Assembly: GCA_024734495.1 (NCBI GenBank)
Contig: JALMQS010000828.1
Span: 1,413,101 to 1,477,100 of the forward strand
Origin: Forficula auricularia
Taxonomy: Eukaryota > Arthropoda > Insecta > Dermaptera > Forficulidae
Reading direction: 5' to 3'
DNA: 64,000 nt
Every line of letters begins with the position of its first letter. The stretch's first letter is position 1. This document shows, in pieces, positions 1-10,746 of this stretch. Both the position numbers and the translations under genes were made by a program. The notes beneath the pieces were generated by a model. That model had not been told where the DNA came from and did not search any database. It saw nothing but the letters and a program-made list of their open reading frames with translations.

Positions 1-279
1 GAGTAAATTTGATCCTAGTAAATTAATAATTCCCTAAATAGATGTAAAATAAATTAAATATCCTGTTGGAATGAGTCAAAGTACCCACACTATGTTTTTT
101 TGTTTAATGGGTTAAGAGCAATAACAAGTGCACTTGGTTAAGGAAGAGGAATCCTTATTGGTTTAACGGTTTCCCTTTTTGTTTGAAAGATGGCTTCTCT
201 GCATTCTTAATTTTAGATTTATGATAATCAGTAGAAGTGAACTGATGATTAACGTCCTTGGTTGTTTTGTGTTTTACAG

Positions 280-464
280 CAGCTGCCGGGGGCGGAGGTG
301 GCGGATCTCCTGGAAGTACAGGCGGGGGTGTCTGTCTTCTGGCCGGCGGCGGTGGTGGTCCATCCAACAATCTACCTTCCTTGGGCTTTCACAATGTTCA
401 TGGAGACAACATCCGGATTTCCCGAGACGGAGCCGTAGCAAGGCGAGCCGAGTCCTTTTGCAAG
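280..464 (+). CDS. neur: neuralized, internal exon A (poly-Gly linker and start of NHR1)
   Basis: This internal exon belongs to an E3 ubiquitin ligase of the Neuralized family, which in animals ubiquitinates Delta-type Notch ligands at the plasma membrane and drives their endocytosis. It opens after a TTTTACAG acceptor and closes at AAG before GTATAC. Two bases complete a split codon, then 61 residues follow. Residues 3-26 are glycine-rich, and FHNVHGDNIRIS at about 36-47 is the typical start of the first Neuralized homology repeat (NHR1). The exon ends in phase 0 and joins 2407 as SFCK-GVAF, which keeps the NHR1 fold intact. An alternative acceptor 3 bp downstream (CAGCAG) would drop one residue. 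The initiator ATG and earlier exons lie before the window. Family assignment is firm; orthology to Drosophila neur rather than a paralogue is inferred from the domain order. Confidence 0.9.
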
Positions 465-2406
465 GTATACATCAATTGAAACCACAATTTTTTTAAATGA
501 TCTAGCGAACGAACTTTTTACGGTTTCAGTTTTTATCATTGTTTGACGAAAGGCATACATAATGGAGAAATCCGCATCCTAGAAATAAGATATGTTAGAA
601 CATGGGAATTAAAAACTAATAAAAATTTAAAATTTTAATTTTTTGTACCATGAACACATATTGTAATTTCTTTTTTACTTTTATTATAAAACTTAATATA
701 CAAGGTTAGTTACTAATAAAAATAAACTAAGGCCAATGATGATGTTAATGCATACATGCTTTATTTTAGTTATTAATAAAAGTAAAAAATTAACATCAAT
801 GACGCCAGGGTACAGTTGATAGAATAGGGACCGGTTAGCTCATTTGGTAGAGCATCTGCGCTAGAAATGAGAAAGGGCGGAATTCGAGATGTTGTGCATA
901 TGCTTAAAAATTACAGATGTATTATTATTGTACAAATTTTAATCTTCAAAAAGAGCTTGAAATAATATTCAAAGGGTCCATAGCAGGATTCCAAGATGAT
1001 AGAAAAAATAAATTTAGGTATATTATAGATAAATGGACTGTATTTCTTTAGTTAGAGAGTATACGCATATATCTGTATAGTTATTCTTCAATGTAATGTA
1101 AATTTAGTGATCGGAAATCTCTGTAATTTTCTTTAAAAAATACATAAATTAAACATATTTAAATGATCCGATATTGTTTAAATATTAAAATATTTTTAAA
1201 AATTTACATTTTTGAATTAATAAGAATTAAGGGTCTATCAGGATTTCGAAAAGATAGAAGAAAAAAGAATTTATAAATAAATGGACTGTAAATCTGAAGT
1301 TAAAGAGTATATATCTCTAGTCATTCTTAAAAGTAATGTCAATTTAATTATACTTAAATATTTCAAATATACATAGATAACTAACTGCCTTGATAAATAT
1401 GTTCTCTTGAAAATCTATAATTTCTTGATTAGTTCCGAATACAATATCTTGATTCAACATGTGTGATAAAAGCGACTGCTGTCAGACGTACGAATTATAA
1501 ATAAATAAGGGTGTAAAAGAGGGTGGGCTGGAAAGAAGTTACAACAGAGGATATGGCAACAGATGGATAGGGCGAAAGAAAATGATTTCCTCTTAAGCAG
1601 AAGGCAAAGGAGAACAGACGGACGATAAGAATTCAACTTTCTTTTCTAAATACCCTTCAGTTGGTTCATTATGACAGACATTAACTTTTTTATTATTGAA
1701 ATTTCGATTCCTTTTTTTTTTTTTCAAATTAATACATTTATCATCAAGAGACATCCTTTTTAGATTGGCAAACTCGTTTCTGTGAGAGCCTGATAGTTAG
1801 GCAACCATGCTCTGATCCCGGTTAAGCTCCGTGCTTCTACAATAGAAACATACAGTAATTATAAAATAGTTAAAGTAATCGCTCTTTTAATGAATAAATC
1901 AATGAGTGTGTCTTCTGCTTGATGTGAAAATTACACAGGTCTACAGTCATTTATTGAAGAATGTCTTAATAATTTTTAATGATACCTAATAAACATGGAC
2001 AAAAAATTTAGTTTTACTTTCTCTACTATAAATCGGGTTCTAATTGAGCTATAAACAAGCGATGAATCGGAAATGACATATGACACTTTTTCTATTAATA
2101 AAACAAAGTATCAAAGTATTCAAATATTGTTTACTTCAAATCTTGGCTCTTCAAAAATGGTCTTTTCAGAGCTTTGACCATTATATGTCCAAATCCTGTT
2201 GTGTTGTAAAAATCTGAAATGCCATGAAAATCAGCATATAAAACTCCATGAGGATCATTTCTTAGGTTTTCTTCAGGGAATTTCTTTTAGTCTCGGTTAT
2301 TTAATAAATAAATAGTTACAATCTACTGAAAGAACTTGTTCATTATTATTTGATTGAATTTTAATTTACACAAGCATTTTTAACACCTTCTTTCCTTTTC
2401 TTTCAG
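465..2406 (+). other. neuralized intron, AT-rich, with repeat scraps
   Basis: This is a 1.9 kb intron with a GTATAC donor and a long pyrimidine tract ending in TTTCAG. Inside I see a degenerate tRNA-like stretch (828-890) and a half copy of the TCTGCTTGATG hairpin repeat (about 1901-1935). Two similar blocks near 960-1130 and 1225-1390 (shared 'aataaatggactgta' and 'agagtatat') look like an old duplication. I see no coding signal. Confidence 0.7.
828..890 (+). repeat. degenerate tRNA-like sequence (tRNA pseudogene or SINE head)
   Basis: The stretch GGTTAGCTCATTTGGTAGAG fits a tRNA D-arm with its internal A box. It is followed by an anticodon-arm-like segment and a weak B-box-like GAATTCGAGA. 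The 3' acceptor strand does not pair convincingly with the 5' end and no CCA-side stem closes, so this is not a working tRNA gene. A tRNA-derived SINE head or a decayed tRNA copy fits best. Confidence 0.45.
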
Positions 2407-2692
2407 GGTGTCGCCTTCTCTCAGAGACCAGTCGCTGTCGGCGAACGAGTTTGTTTACGTTTCCTCGAAATCTCATCTAATTGGTCAGGAGTGGTACGTT
2501 TCGGCTTCACCAGTCAAGATCCTGCAACTCTTCGACACGGTCTACCGAAATACGCGTGCCCTGATTTGACGAATAAGCCGGGATTTTGGGCAAAGGCACT
2601 TGCTGAACGATTCGCAGAACCAGATGCAATTCTTTACTATTATTGTACGCCTGCTGGAGAAGTTCATTTTGGAGTAAACGGCGAAGAGAAAG
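2407..2692 (+). CDS. neur: neuralized, internal exon B (core of NHR1)
   Basis: This exon encodes 95 residues plus one base and carries most of NHR1, the domain that in this family binds substrate such as the Delta intracellular tail. The acceptor is a long pyrimidine tract ending CTTTCAG, and the donor is AAAG before GTACTA. It contains the family signatures FSQRPVAVGERVCLRF, VRFGFTSQDP and a W-containing FWAKAL segment, followed by EVHFGVNGEEKG. Phase matches both neighbours (0 at the start, 1 at the end). It is clearly more GC-rich than the flanking introns, as expected for conserved coding DNA. No frameshift or stop is seen. Confidence 0.92.
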
Positions 2693-2811
2693 GTACTATA
2701 CATTTCTTTTCTCAAATCACAAAAAAAACTTTATTTGTTACTAGAAAAATTTAATTTAATTAATTCAATAGTAAAACGTGATATCTAATCAATTTTTTTC
2801 TATCTTTATAG

Positions 2812-3133
2812 GACTTTTCTTCTCTGGTGTAGAAACTCGCGGAAACCTTTGGGCTTTAATTGATGTCTACGGCAATTCTACTGCCGTCGAATTACTCGAT
2901 CCCCGACAACAATTAAACAATGCCCCGGCGGCAGTGCCACGTCGAGTTGCACCTCCTCAGGAGCCTACAGCCGTTGTTCTAGCGGCACCTGCCCCAATTG
3001 TTAGGCCTCAGCGGCCACCTCAAGCCGCGAATCCTGTCGCTGCATGTACCGTTGTACCTCCCTCAGGACTTCAACACCTGCCCGTGCCCTGGCACAGGGC
3101 TCGCGGCCGAATGGTGCGACTCTCCAATGACCG
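2812..3133 (+). CDS. neur: neuralized, internal exon C (end of NHR1, inter-repeat linker, start of NHR2)
   Basis: The exon enters in phase 1 (G|GA) after CTTTATAG and leaves with two bases (CG|A) before GTACGT. The first 36 residues (LFFSGVE..., LWALIDVYGNS, VELLDP) finish NHR1. About 50 alanine- and proline-rich residues form a low-complexity linker. The last part (WHRARGRMVRLSNDR) is the conserved opening of the second NHR repeat, completed by the next exon. So NHR2 is split by a 1.3 kb intron right after its first strand. The intron between this exon and the previous one is only about 120 bp. Confidence 0.92.
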
Positions 3134-4462
3134 GTACGTTCTAGTTCCATACACCTGTTTTGCATGCACCTGTTGTTGATATTAAGAGAAAACTACAGAC
3201 AGTTATAGATACTTAATTTATCGACATTCTTTTTGATATATTTATTAATTGAGTTTAAATGCATATATATAGGCAATAAATTAAAAATTCTCATCTTCTG
3301 CTTAAATTAAATATTTATCTTACATTACAAAGAATTTAAATGCCGAATCATAGATCTAATTGGATGTTTTATTTCATGTCAGAAGGGATCGTCTCCCCCT
3401 CCTCCTTAAATTCTTCATAATGTAAAGACAATTTTTTGGCGAAAATATAACCTAGTTAGAATTTTGAAAAAACATCTTTTTTTTATTAAATTTCTAAAAC
3501 TCACTTGCTTTTATCCATTAAATATTTTCGAAAGCCTTACCTTCATTTTCAGTCTAAAGAGGAAAAAAATAAAAACTTTTTAAGAATTGATAAATTCTAC
3601 ACAAATTTTTTCAATTATTTTTTCAGCGAACAGTTTTCCTCTTTCTTTCTATACACGAATAAACAAAACACAATTGAAAATATTTAAATGAATATACTAC
3701 TCAGCCTGAGTCGAAGTCTTATCGACAGATACAGATATTTTACATGAATATTTATTAGAATTTTAGTGAAAATTGATTATAATTCTTTTGGGAAGAATGA
3801 AAAAAGTTCACTCCTTTCTCATTAAAATATCAATTAAATGAAAATTTTTATATTAAGCAAAAGACACAATTATTAATTTATTCTTTATAAATTAAAACCT
3901 CCGCTACTCTTGGCAAAAATTACCATTTTAATTTTATTGAAATGAATTATTTGTTAATTAATTATTCAATTAATTTATATGTTAATGAAAAGTTGAATGA
4001 AAATTCAATCGCTTTTTAAAATTAAAATGATTTTTTTTTAACGAATAAAATTAAAATAATTAAAGAATAACTGAAAAAAGAAAAAAAAATGAACAGCATA
4101 TTTTTCATTTAGATATGAATATTAATAGAGTTTGTGAAAACAAAATTTACTCATAATGCTTTATGAGATTCGCAAATTCTGTCATTTTAAAATCATCTAA
4201 AGAAGGGATTACAGAAAAAAAGATTTAGGAAAAAACTTTAAAAGCAAGTAAAATACATTAATATTTTAGGTATTATTTAAACTAGAAAGTTATTATTTCC
4301 AATGGTAGCAAAGTCGATTTTATTAAATAAAATAAAATGAAAGAGATTGTTCTCTCTTTAATCTGAGATGTTAGAGATATCTTCTCGTATTTCTGTAATT
4401 TATATTATTTTCAAAGATTTTCCAAGGCAAAGAGATCTCATAAGCACTTTTTTTCTTTTTAG
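3134..4462 (+). other. neuralized intron, AT-rich
   Basis: This is a 1.3 kb intron, GTACGT to TTTTTAG. It is very AT-rich with homopolymer runs. I see no coding exon, RNA gene or recognisable transposon end. Confidence 0.7.
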
Positions 4463-5312
4463 ATCCGCCGCTTGTGGTCCAGGCGCAGTATTCACATCTC
4501 GTTCTCTTCGCCCAGGAGAACGTCTCTGTCTACAATTCGCTGGTGCTGAAGTTCCTCCCGAATCAGGAGCTGTAGTCTCTGGATTAGCCGCCCGTCTTGG
4601 ACTAGGGGTTACTTCCTGCGATCCTGCCTCACTTCCGGAACCCATTCCGGAGGACACCGACACTCTTCTTGATCGGTCGGAATATTGGGTATTACATCGA
4701 GATGCTCTAGATGGCTTACGTCGTGGTGATGAAGTGTACATTTGGCTAACGAGTCGTGGTGAACTGCTCGTTCAAAAAAATCATCTTCCTCCAACAACTG
4801 TCATGCACGTGGACGTTTCTCTTCCTTTATGGTGTTTCCTCGATCTCGTGGTGGGCCAGCGATGGCGCGTCTTGGGGGTGGCTTCACCTCCTCCTCCTCC
4901 TCCACCGCCGCCACCTCCACCACCAGCCATTTATGCACCGCCTCCCGGCTCAACCGTCCTTGTGGTAAATCTCCCTCCTCCATCAGCCTGGAGCGCCCAG
5001 CAAAACGCCCAGAATCGGAACCAAACGTTAAGCTCCACTTACTCTACATATATAGAGCCAGTGGGAGCCTCTGGAACCACGACTACCTCAACGACTTCGT
5101 CCATTGGGCCTGGAATGGCCACGACTATCTCTCAATCAGCAGCGGATTGCACTATCTGTTATGAACACTCAGTGGACGCTGTGTTATATACCTGTGGACA
5201 TATGTGTCTCTGTTATTCCTGTGCATTGCAACAATGGCGAGGAAAGGGAGGTGGCCATTGTCCGTTGTGCAGGGCGCCTATTCGCGATGTTATTCGCACA
5301 TACAAGTCATGA
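4463..5312 (+). CDS. neur: neuralized, terminal exon D (NHR2, poly-Pro, RING finger)
   Basis: This last coding exon gives 282 residues and a TGA stop. It completes NHR2 (VFTSRSLRPGERLCLQF through WCFLDLVVGQRWRVLGV) and then runs into a run of about 13 prolines and a Ser/Thr-rich linker. It ends with a C3HC4 RING: CTICYEHSVDAVLYTCGH, then MCLCYSC and CPLC about 10 residues from the stop. In this family the RING recruits the E2 and performs ubiquitin transfer. The in-window protein totals about 546 residues, shorter than the whole fly protein because the 5' exons are missing. AATAAA signals follow at 5379. The poly-Pro tract is encoded by a CCT/CCG/CCA run and may vary in length between individuals. 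Confidence 0.93.
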
Positions 5313-5378
5313 AAATCAAAGTTTTTAAATTAAATCAACGAGAGTATGTGAAAATCTAGTAAAGACTTCAAGTCTAAA

Positions 5379-5388
5379 AATAAATAAA
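5379..5388 (+). promoter_or_regulatory. putative polyadenylation signal of neuralized
   Basis: Two overlapping AATAAA hexamers lie 67-76 bases after the neuralized stop codon, a plausible 3' UTR length for a compact transcript end. The region is AT-rich, so chance occurrence cannot be excluded. Confidence 0.45.
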
Positions 5389-5989
5389 CATCACGCCCTA
5401 GGCGATAGATGTGCCTGACACAATAACTTCCAAAAAACACATTCGTATCAAAGATTAAGTGGAATTTTTTTGCTTACAATTGCCATTGAATTAGTCATGT
5501 ATTATAAAAATTTTTAAAAGGAGATTTTCACTGGCATTGTAAAAAGTTCTAGTCATTGGGAGGCAAACGTGAAGACTGAGTCTTCCCTTATGCAGTTTGC
5601 TTCACGCCTCTTCTTCCCTCGGTGTCATTGTTTAATTATCTTAACTTATTCTATATATTTCTATCTCTATTATCAATTATTATTATTATTGTCTTTATAA
5701 TTATTATTATTATTATTATCATTATTATTCTATTATGAACTTTAAAAAATTGATATTAAATATTATAAAAAATAATTGTATTTTGTATTATTTCCTTGAC
5801 CCTAAAATATGTATAAGATACTACTTAAAATGAGATTAGATTAGCTATAAACTATAATTTAATGAAAAATAAGACATTTATTTGTCAGTTATTGAATAAT
5901 ATTTTATCAGGATGAATTTAACCAATACAAAAATAAAAATAAAATTACATAAGGTAATTCTTCATTACGAGGGTCCAATGATTCTTCAT
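5389..5989. other. intergenic, AT-rich
   Basis: This stretch lies downstream of neuralized and holds an imperfect (ATT)n microsatellite at about 5670-5730. I see no gene or transposon end. Confidence 0.55.
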
Positions 5990-6105
5990 AACTGATCAAT
6001 TGGTGGGGCGGACGATACCTTGATTTTGTAGCCAGCCCATACAGTCCTTTAGGGGATGGACCTCCTGGTGTATCTCCTTCTCACATCAATATCATTAAAA
6101 AAAAT
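5990..6105 (+). repeat. 3' tail fragment of the common LINE/SINE family
   Basis: The block 'cagcccatacagtccttta', the following GGTGTATCTCCTTCT and the terminal CAATATCATT plus poly-A match the 3' tail seen inverted at 14452-14545 and, more distantly, at 45230-45300. It is a 5'-truncated copy with no coding part. Confidence 0.65.
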
Positions 6106-6119
6106 ATCTATAATTAAGG

Positions 6120-6545
6120 TGACTATGTAGAAGGATTTCAGAGGAATCGAATCAAAAATAAATTCAATTAGCACACTCCCAAATGAAACGTTTCGCTTTA
6201 TATGGTATTAAAGCCTTTTCAAGCTCTGTGCCAGGATACATTTAATAAAAAACATTACTTAAAAAAATACAACATTCATACCTTGATTTTGTACCTATCA
6301 TTTCGTTATATGATTAATTAATTACCTTGCCATTTATTTATTCTTATCTTCTTTATTATATCATATAACGAAATGCTAAGTACCAAATCAAGATGTCGAT
6401 GTTGTATTTTTTTAAGGTAATGTTGTTTATTAAATGTTTCCTTGTACAGAGCTTAAGAAACTTGAATATAAAGCGAACCTTCGCAATTGATATTGAACTA
6501 ATTTTGCATTTATTTTGATCCAACTCCTCTGAAATACTTTCACAA
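6120..6545. repeat. palindromic (fold-back) element, about 425 bp
   Basis: The two halves are inverted copies. Examples are the arm 'cctatcatttcgttatatga' near 6293 against 'tcatataacgaaatgctaag' near 6360, and the outer 'tttcagaggaatcgaatcaa' against 'ttgatccaactcctctgaaa'. There are mismatches and small gaps between the arms. This is a non-autonomous fold-back or MITE-like element with no ORF. Confidence 0.7.
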
Positions 6546-6762
6546 TCTGAAGCAAGAAAATATGCTATTTATTTGAAATAAAAACGGGACATTGGGACAG
6601 CAAATATAAGTGTGTTTTGTAAAAGTGGTGGGAAAAAATTTATTGATTGGGTATATTGAGTTAAATATTATTTAGCATCAGAACACACCAAAATTTAGTT
6701 TAAGCTATAGTAAAATAATACTAAGCTTTCTAATTTATGACAATAGCAGAATTTAATCCCGA

Positions 6763-7015
6763 GAGGTTGTCATCAATTAAATCCGAGCTGTCATGTATAA
6801 TCGTTATTGCATGTGAGAAGGGTTGTGTTCACTTCTTCAGCAGTCGAACCTGAGTTCGAAAAATAGCAATCCGGGTCCGGGCCAATTGGCTCCTCTGTGA
6901 CATACATAAGCCCATCTGATTTATGTACCCCATGGAGGTGAACACAACTCTTCTGACATGCAATAAAGATTATCCATGACAGGTTGAATTTAGTAGATAA
7001 GCTCTCGTGATTTTT
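6763..7015. repeat. palindromic MITE of the GAACACAA/TGACATG family
   Basis: The left arm (TTGCATGTGAGAAGGGTTG, then TGTTCAC) is repeated inverted on the right (GTGAACACAACTCTTCTGAC, then ATGCAA). Related halves lie near 10540-10590, 17500-17600, 25080-25310 and 29940-30900, so this is a dispersed family. No coding capacity. Confidence 0.65.
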
Positions 7016-7489
7016 TTTATAAAAATTTAGCTACATGTGGAGGGAGATAGTAGTCCACTACGATTGTCCAATGAATGAAGTAATTTACATAGCAAATTTT
7101 ATCTTTGAACATTTTGAACGTCACATAACATTTGTCTTATAAGTAATATAGCCCTTAATCTATACTTATCCTTTCTTCTTAGAGCGCCATGCCCGAAGCG
7201 GGCGTCGGCGCCTCTCCACATATACCTGTGCTGAGTGTGTTTAGTTGTTTTACACAGATATACGGGACCTACTTTTTAACGGCGGTTCCGAACGGCTAGT
7301 TTGGAGAGGTTGTCTAGGCAATTATACTCTTCCATATATCCTTTGAACATATACAATTTATAAGAAAAAATATTTACTCAACAGGTGCTGTACTTCCTGG
7401 AAGATAAAGAATAAACTCTACAATAATACACAAGACTTTAAAGTGTAGACCTTTTTCACTAATTTCAGAAAAGATCTGTAATCAATGTA

Positions 7490-7885
7490 AAGACTGGAAT
7501 TCTCTTCCCGCATTCGACTTTCTGGAGACTCTAGGAAGATTTGACCGCAGGCGGACTGGCCAGCCGTAGGGGTCTATGAACCCGAAGAGGCCCATAGAAT
7601 CCTAAGCCAAGATATTATATCTTATAAATAGTAATTGGTAAATTTATCAAATGAATAATATAGGACACTTTTTAGTTCTACCGCCTGGGGCCCCCAAACA
7701 GCAAATTCCGCTACCGCCTGCGACATATACTTTCAGTCTTCCCGCATCTACAAGTATCTTCGACTCTGACTCAATCCCTGAAATTATTTCTATTCATCTT
7801 TTCGTGATACAAGGCTTCACCCCAGACTACAAGGTTTACACCTTTTTGGTACATCTTCTTGCGTCAATATCATTTAAAAAAATCT
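7490..7885 (+). pseudogene. decayed 3' end of the YADD LINE, interrupted by an insert
   Basis: The start, GACTGGAATTCTCTTCCCGC, matches the conserved DWNSLP region of the LINE copy at 45110. After about 190 unrelated bases (7536-7725) the match resumes with 'tcttcccgcatctacaagta' and 'cgactctgactcaatccctg', then the tail ending CGTCAATATCATT. The interruption holds its own GC-rich GGCGGACTGGCCAG motif and may be a small transposon, but I cannot define its ends. No frame is intact. Confidence 0.55.
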
Positions 7886-8889
7886 CTCAAATTCGGCAAC
7901 GTTTGGCTTTTCCATGTTTCCAAAATTATAATTAGATTTTATTAAGATCTTAATTAATAATGTTTATTTTTTTAATTTTTTGCTTAATAAAATGCCAATA
8001 ACTAAACAAATGAATGTTTTTTATTTTTCATTTAATTACAAGTTAAATTAATTGGGCATTTAATTAAAAAAAATCTTAACTTTGGATATATAGGTTCATT
8101 GATGAGAAAAAAAACAAATAATATATAATATTTATTTATTAGAACAGGAAAGATATTTTAATTCAAATAATTGAATATAATAGCAAGAATAAAATTAACA
8201 CTTTAACTAGAGTTGTATAATAATATATAGATATATTTGATATTTATATATTTAATATATATAATGATTTATGAAAATATATAAATATTTATTTATATTT
8301 TTTAAGATTATCATAGAAAGGTGAAAATATAAAAAGAATTTTTTTTAATATATGTTGCAAAGAATATTGCTTAAATATTCAGTCTTGAGCAAAGGTTTAA
8401 TTTAGGCCTTCGGAACTTGGCCCAATTTAAGAATTTTTGAAGAAATGCAAAATTAAATCTGATATTTCTAAAATTCATAAATTTTAGTACTCAAAGTTCT
8501 TATAATTGCGGCTTTTTAGTTTATAGTGTGCCTTTTAGTTTTCATTAAGTAGTATCACTTTACGAAATTAATTAAACATTCTTAATATTAATAGAAGTAT
8601 TATCAAAATAATAAATGCTATATTCTATGTTTTAATGTGTTAACGACGACACATAAAAAAATAGTCAGTCATCTAAAGTTTATCTAGGTATATATATATA
8701 AAGATATATATAATTTTTAAGATAAATATAAAGTTTAGTAAAGCTATTTTCTTGAAGTTAGCAAGGATTTAAGAACTAGCCTTGGAAAGATATGCTCTTT
8801 ATGGAACTTAATACAAGAATACCGTTTACCACGATTCTTGATTTAAAATTTTATACTATATTTTGATAACCAATTAATGGGTTCCAAAT
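7886..8889. other. intergenic, extremely AT-rich
   Basis: AT-rich DNA with TATA-type simple repeats (8220-8290, 8690-8715). I see no ORF, RNA gene or transposon terminus. Confidence 0.6.
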
Positions 8890-9059
8890 TCAAATTTTCG
8901 CGGCCACAAGATGTGGCCCACTAGATATACAACCGGATTTACATTTAGTCGCCACTATCCAAGTAGCGTTCTTGAAGAGATTATCGCAGTTTCGATTATT
9001 GCAGTATTTTTCATAGCAACAATAACCGCGATGATCGATGTATCTTGTAGGTGCTAACA
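8890..9059 (-). CDS. candidate cysteine-rich exon, possible alternative terminal exon
   Basis: On the - strand an open frame of about 56 residues ends at TGA. It follows a TTTCTTTCTAAAAG sequence that could be an acceptor, and its start is in phase 1 (one borrowed base). It has six cysteines (CCYEKYCNNRNC, then KCKSGC) and noticeably more GC than its surroundings. There is no ATG in frame, so it would have to be spliced to upstream exons. Zinc-finger exons 1 and 3 both end in phase 1, so joining to either would keep the frame and replace the fingers. Equally, it may belong to another gene or be a relic. I do not recognise the protein family; function unknown. Confidence 0.3.
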
Positions 9060-9231
9060 CTTTTAGAAAGAAATCATTTATCAATCCAATTTATCGTTGA
9101 TCATTTGAGCAAATGTTTGTTCTTTAATAAAAATAAAATCTAAATAATAATTATTTAAAAAAAATTCTCAGAATAGAAGTTTTCTTCTGACTGAAATTGC
9201 ACGCAGTTAATAAATTGTATAAGAAAAGTCT

Positions 9232-9522
9232 TCAAACAACTCTTGGGTAAGCTGTGTTATTCACTGAAGGGGTTGAAGAGGTTGAAGACGATTCAAAGCC
9301 ACCGTGTCTAGTACGAATATGACTTTTAAAAGTATTGCGAGTTCGAAAGCGTTGGGAACAATACGGACACTCAAAAGGCGCTTCGCCAGTGTGTCGACGT
9401 CGATGTTCCCGGAAATGAGAGGGATGCCGAAATTTTCGACCACAATCTTGGCATGTAAAGCGAGTGGCATTTGCATGGATAAGTAGATGGTAGTTGAGGG
9501 AATGTCGTCTTGTAAAAGCTGC
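9232..9522 (-). CDS. C2H2 zinc-finger protein, terminal exon (fingers 2b-4)
   Basis: Exon 5 of a five-exon gene. It follows a TTTTTTGTCCACAG acceptor in phase 0, so CRLCQ from exon 4 joins AAFTRRHSLNYHLLIH and completes finger 2 (C184, C187, H200, H204 in my numbering). Finger 3 (C212, C215, H228, H232) and finger 4 (C240, C243, H256, H261; H-x4-H) follow, joined by the canonical TGEAPF linker. After the fingers comes a Ser/Thr-rich tail of about 20 residues (FESSSTSSTPSV) and a stop. C2H2 arrays of this kind bind DNA in the nucleus. The exact orthologue is not recognised. A possible ATTAAA signal lies about 105 bp downstream. Confidence 0.85.
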   Translation of the reverse strand, partial: AAFTRRHSLNYHLLIHANATRFTCQDCGRKFRHPSHFREHRRRHTGEAPFECPYCSQRFRTRNTFKSHIRTRHGGFESSSTSSTPSVNNTAYPRVV

Positions 9523-9614
9523 CTGTGGACAAAAAACATTCAACCAATATTAATATTCACTAGTTTCATGTCAAAAAAGCATAGTTGTCTTTCAAAAAAA
9601 ATTTCATCATTTAA

Positions 9615-10348
9615 GGTAGTTGTTTCGCGACAATACTAGCAAAAAGTTAACGCTAGAGTATATAGAACAGACAGTAAGGATTCATAATTCATAAGCCCAA
9701 AACTTTTCGCTGTTTTTGTACCGATTCTAGCCAATCCCGTGGTCGTTTGACAAATCGGGCACCATTGTAACAGATAGAATATTTTTTTATTAAAATGACA
9801 GATAAAATACATTTTAAAGGTCGATTTATTTCTATAAAAATCGTTTTGTTATTTTTTAAAAAATGTAATCAACGCCTACGTTACACCTTATAAAAATTAT
9901 AATTTTGAAAAAATCTAGCGCATGCGCGCTTTATACATCTTTCGCTGGTTAAACAAATGCGCTGTTGCCAAATTGTTTTTAGTGTAAATTTTTCATTATA
10001 CATTTTTAATTATTTATTCATTATTATCTCAGAAACTGTGTTGTAACTAAGAATCAAATTGTCTTAAAATATGTATTGGTTATTGTTTAATGTTGGTTTA
10101 GTTTTTTATAAAAATGGTAAGAAGGGTTTCTTAATTATAATTAAATATGTATGTAAATTTTCCGATATCCCGTATAGTGCAATGTATAAGAGTCTGAAAA
10201 ACTCTATTTTTGAAATTTAATATCTCCGGAACTATATTGTGCATAAATTTCGTTTTGCCACCAATCGATGCAGAAGTATTTACATAAATAATAATCTGTC
10301 TAAATTTCAAAAAAATCCTAAGAAAATCCATTTGGCGGAACAACTACC
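9615..10348. mobile_element. TTAA-flanked non-autonomous DNA transposon, copy A
   Basis: The element begins GGTAGTTGTTTCGCG and ends with the inverted CGGAACAACTACC, and TTAA abuts both ends (9611-9614 and 10349-10352). A second copy in inverted orientation lies at 30153-30852 and a diverged relative at 12065-12590. TTAA duplication is the hallmark of piggyBac-type transposases, but the ends do not start with the usual CCC, so the superfamily is only inferred. No transposase is encoded. It lies in intron 4 of the zinc-finger gene. Confidence 0.75.
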
Positions 10349-10746
10349 TTAAAAAATCTGACATGGTAGAAATAAAGATTTTACCAAATTTCTGGCCTTT
10401 CTCGTATATTTATATAATTAATTCTTCAATATCAAACATCAGTATTTGCTTGAGTCAATATAAAAGTTCAAAATGTCGATAAACGGAGAGTTAAGATTTC
10501 TAAAGGATTTCTAAGGGAACTTGCTAACTACTGAATCCGAAGTGTTAGGAATGATTTTAATTGTGTGAAAAGGGTTGATTTCGCCCCCTCTAGTTCAATT
10601 CTCTTTCTTCTGATATATAATTAAAATAATTTCTAACCTCTCGGATTAACTAGTTGACAATTTCTTGTGTTTTATTTATAAATTATTAGATTCAATTAAA
10701 AAGGGAGGAAAAGGGAAAACTTTTTCAAGAATCGGTACGCTCTCTA
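10349..10746. other. zinc-finger intron 4, AT-rich with a MITE half-copy
   Basis: Between 10480 and 10650 lie weak matches to the GAACACAA/TGACATG palindromic family ('actactgaatccgaagtg', 'ggttgatttcgcccc'). Nothing coding is seen. Confidence 0.5.

Noticed and set aside
155..560. Several overlapping frames (both strands) across neuralized exon A, including a proline-rich - strand frame
   Set aside because: They are shadows of the glycine-rich coding strand; only the frame joining SFCK to GVAF fits the family.
1770..1850. 5S-rRNA-like phrase (TCTGATCCCGGTTAAGCTCC)
   Set aside because: Only about 25 bases look like 5S rRNA; the rest of the molecule and its internal promoter are absent. It could be a scrap of a 5S-derived SINE but I cannot support that.
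4400..5328. Open frames on the - strand and other + frames across neuralized exon D
   Set aside because: They arise from GC-rich coding DNA and the CCT/CCG run; the NHR2-RING frame explains the region.
9304..9539. + strand and alternative - strand frames over the zinc-finger exon
   Set aside because: Shadows of the C2H2 frame, which alone gives regularly spaced Cys and His pairs.
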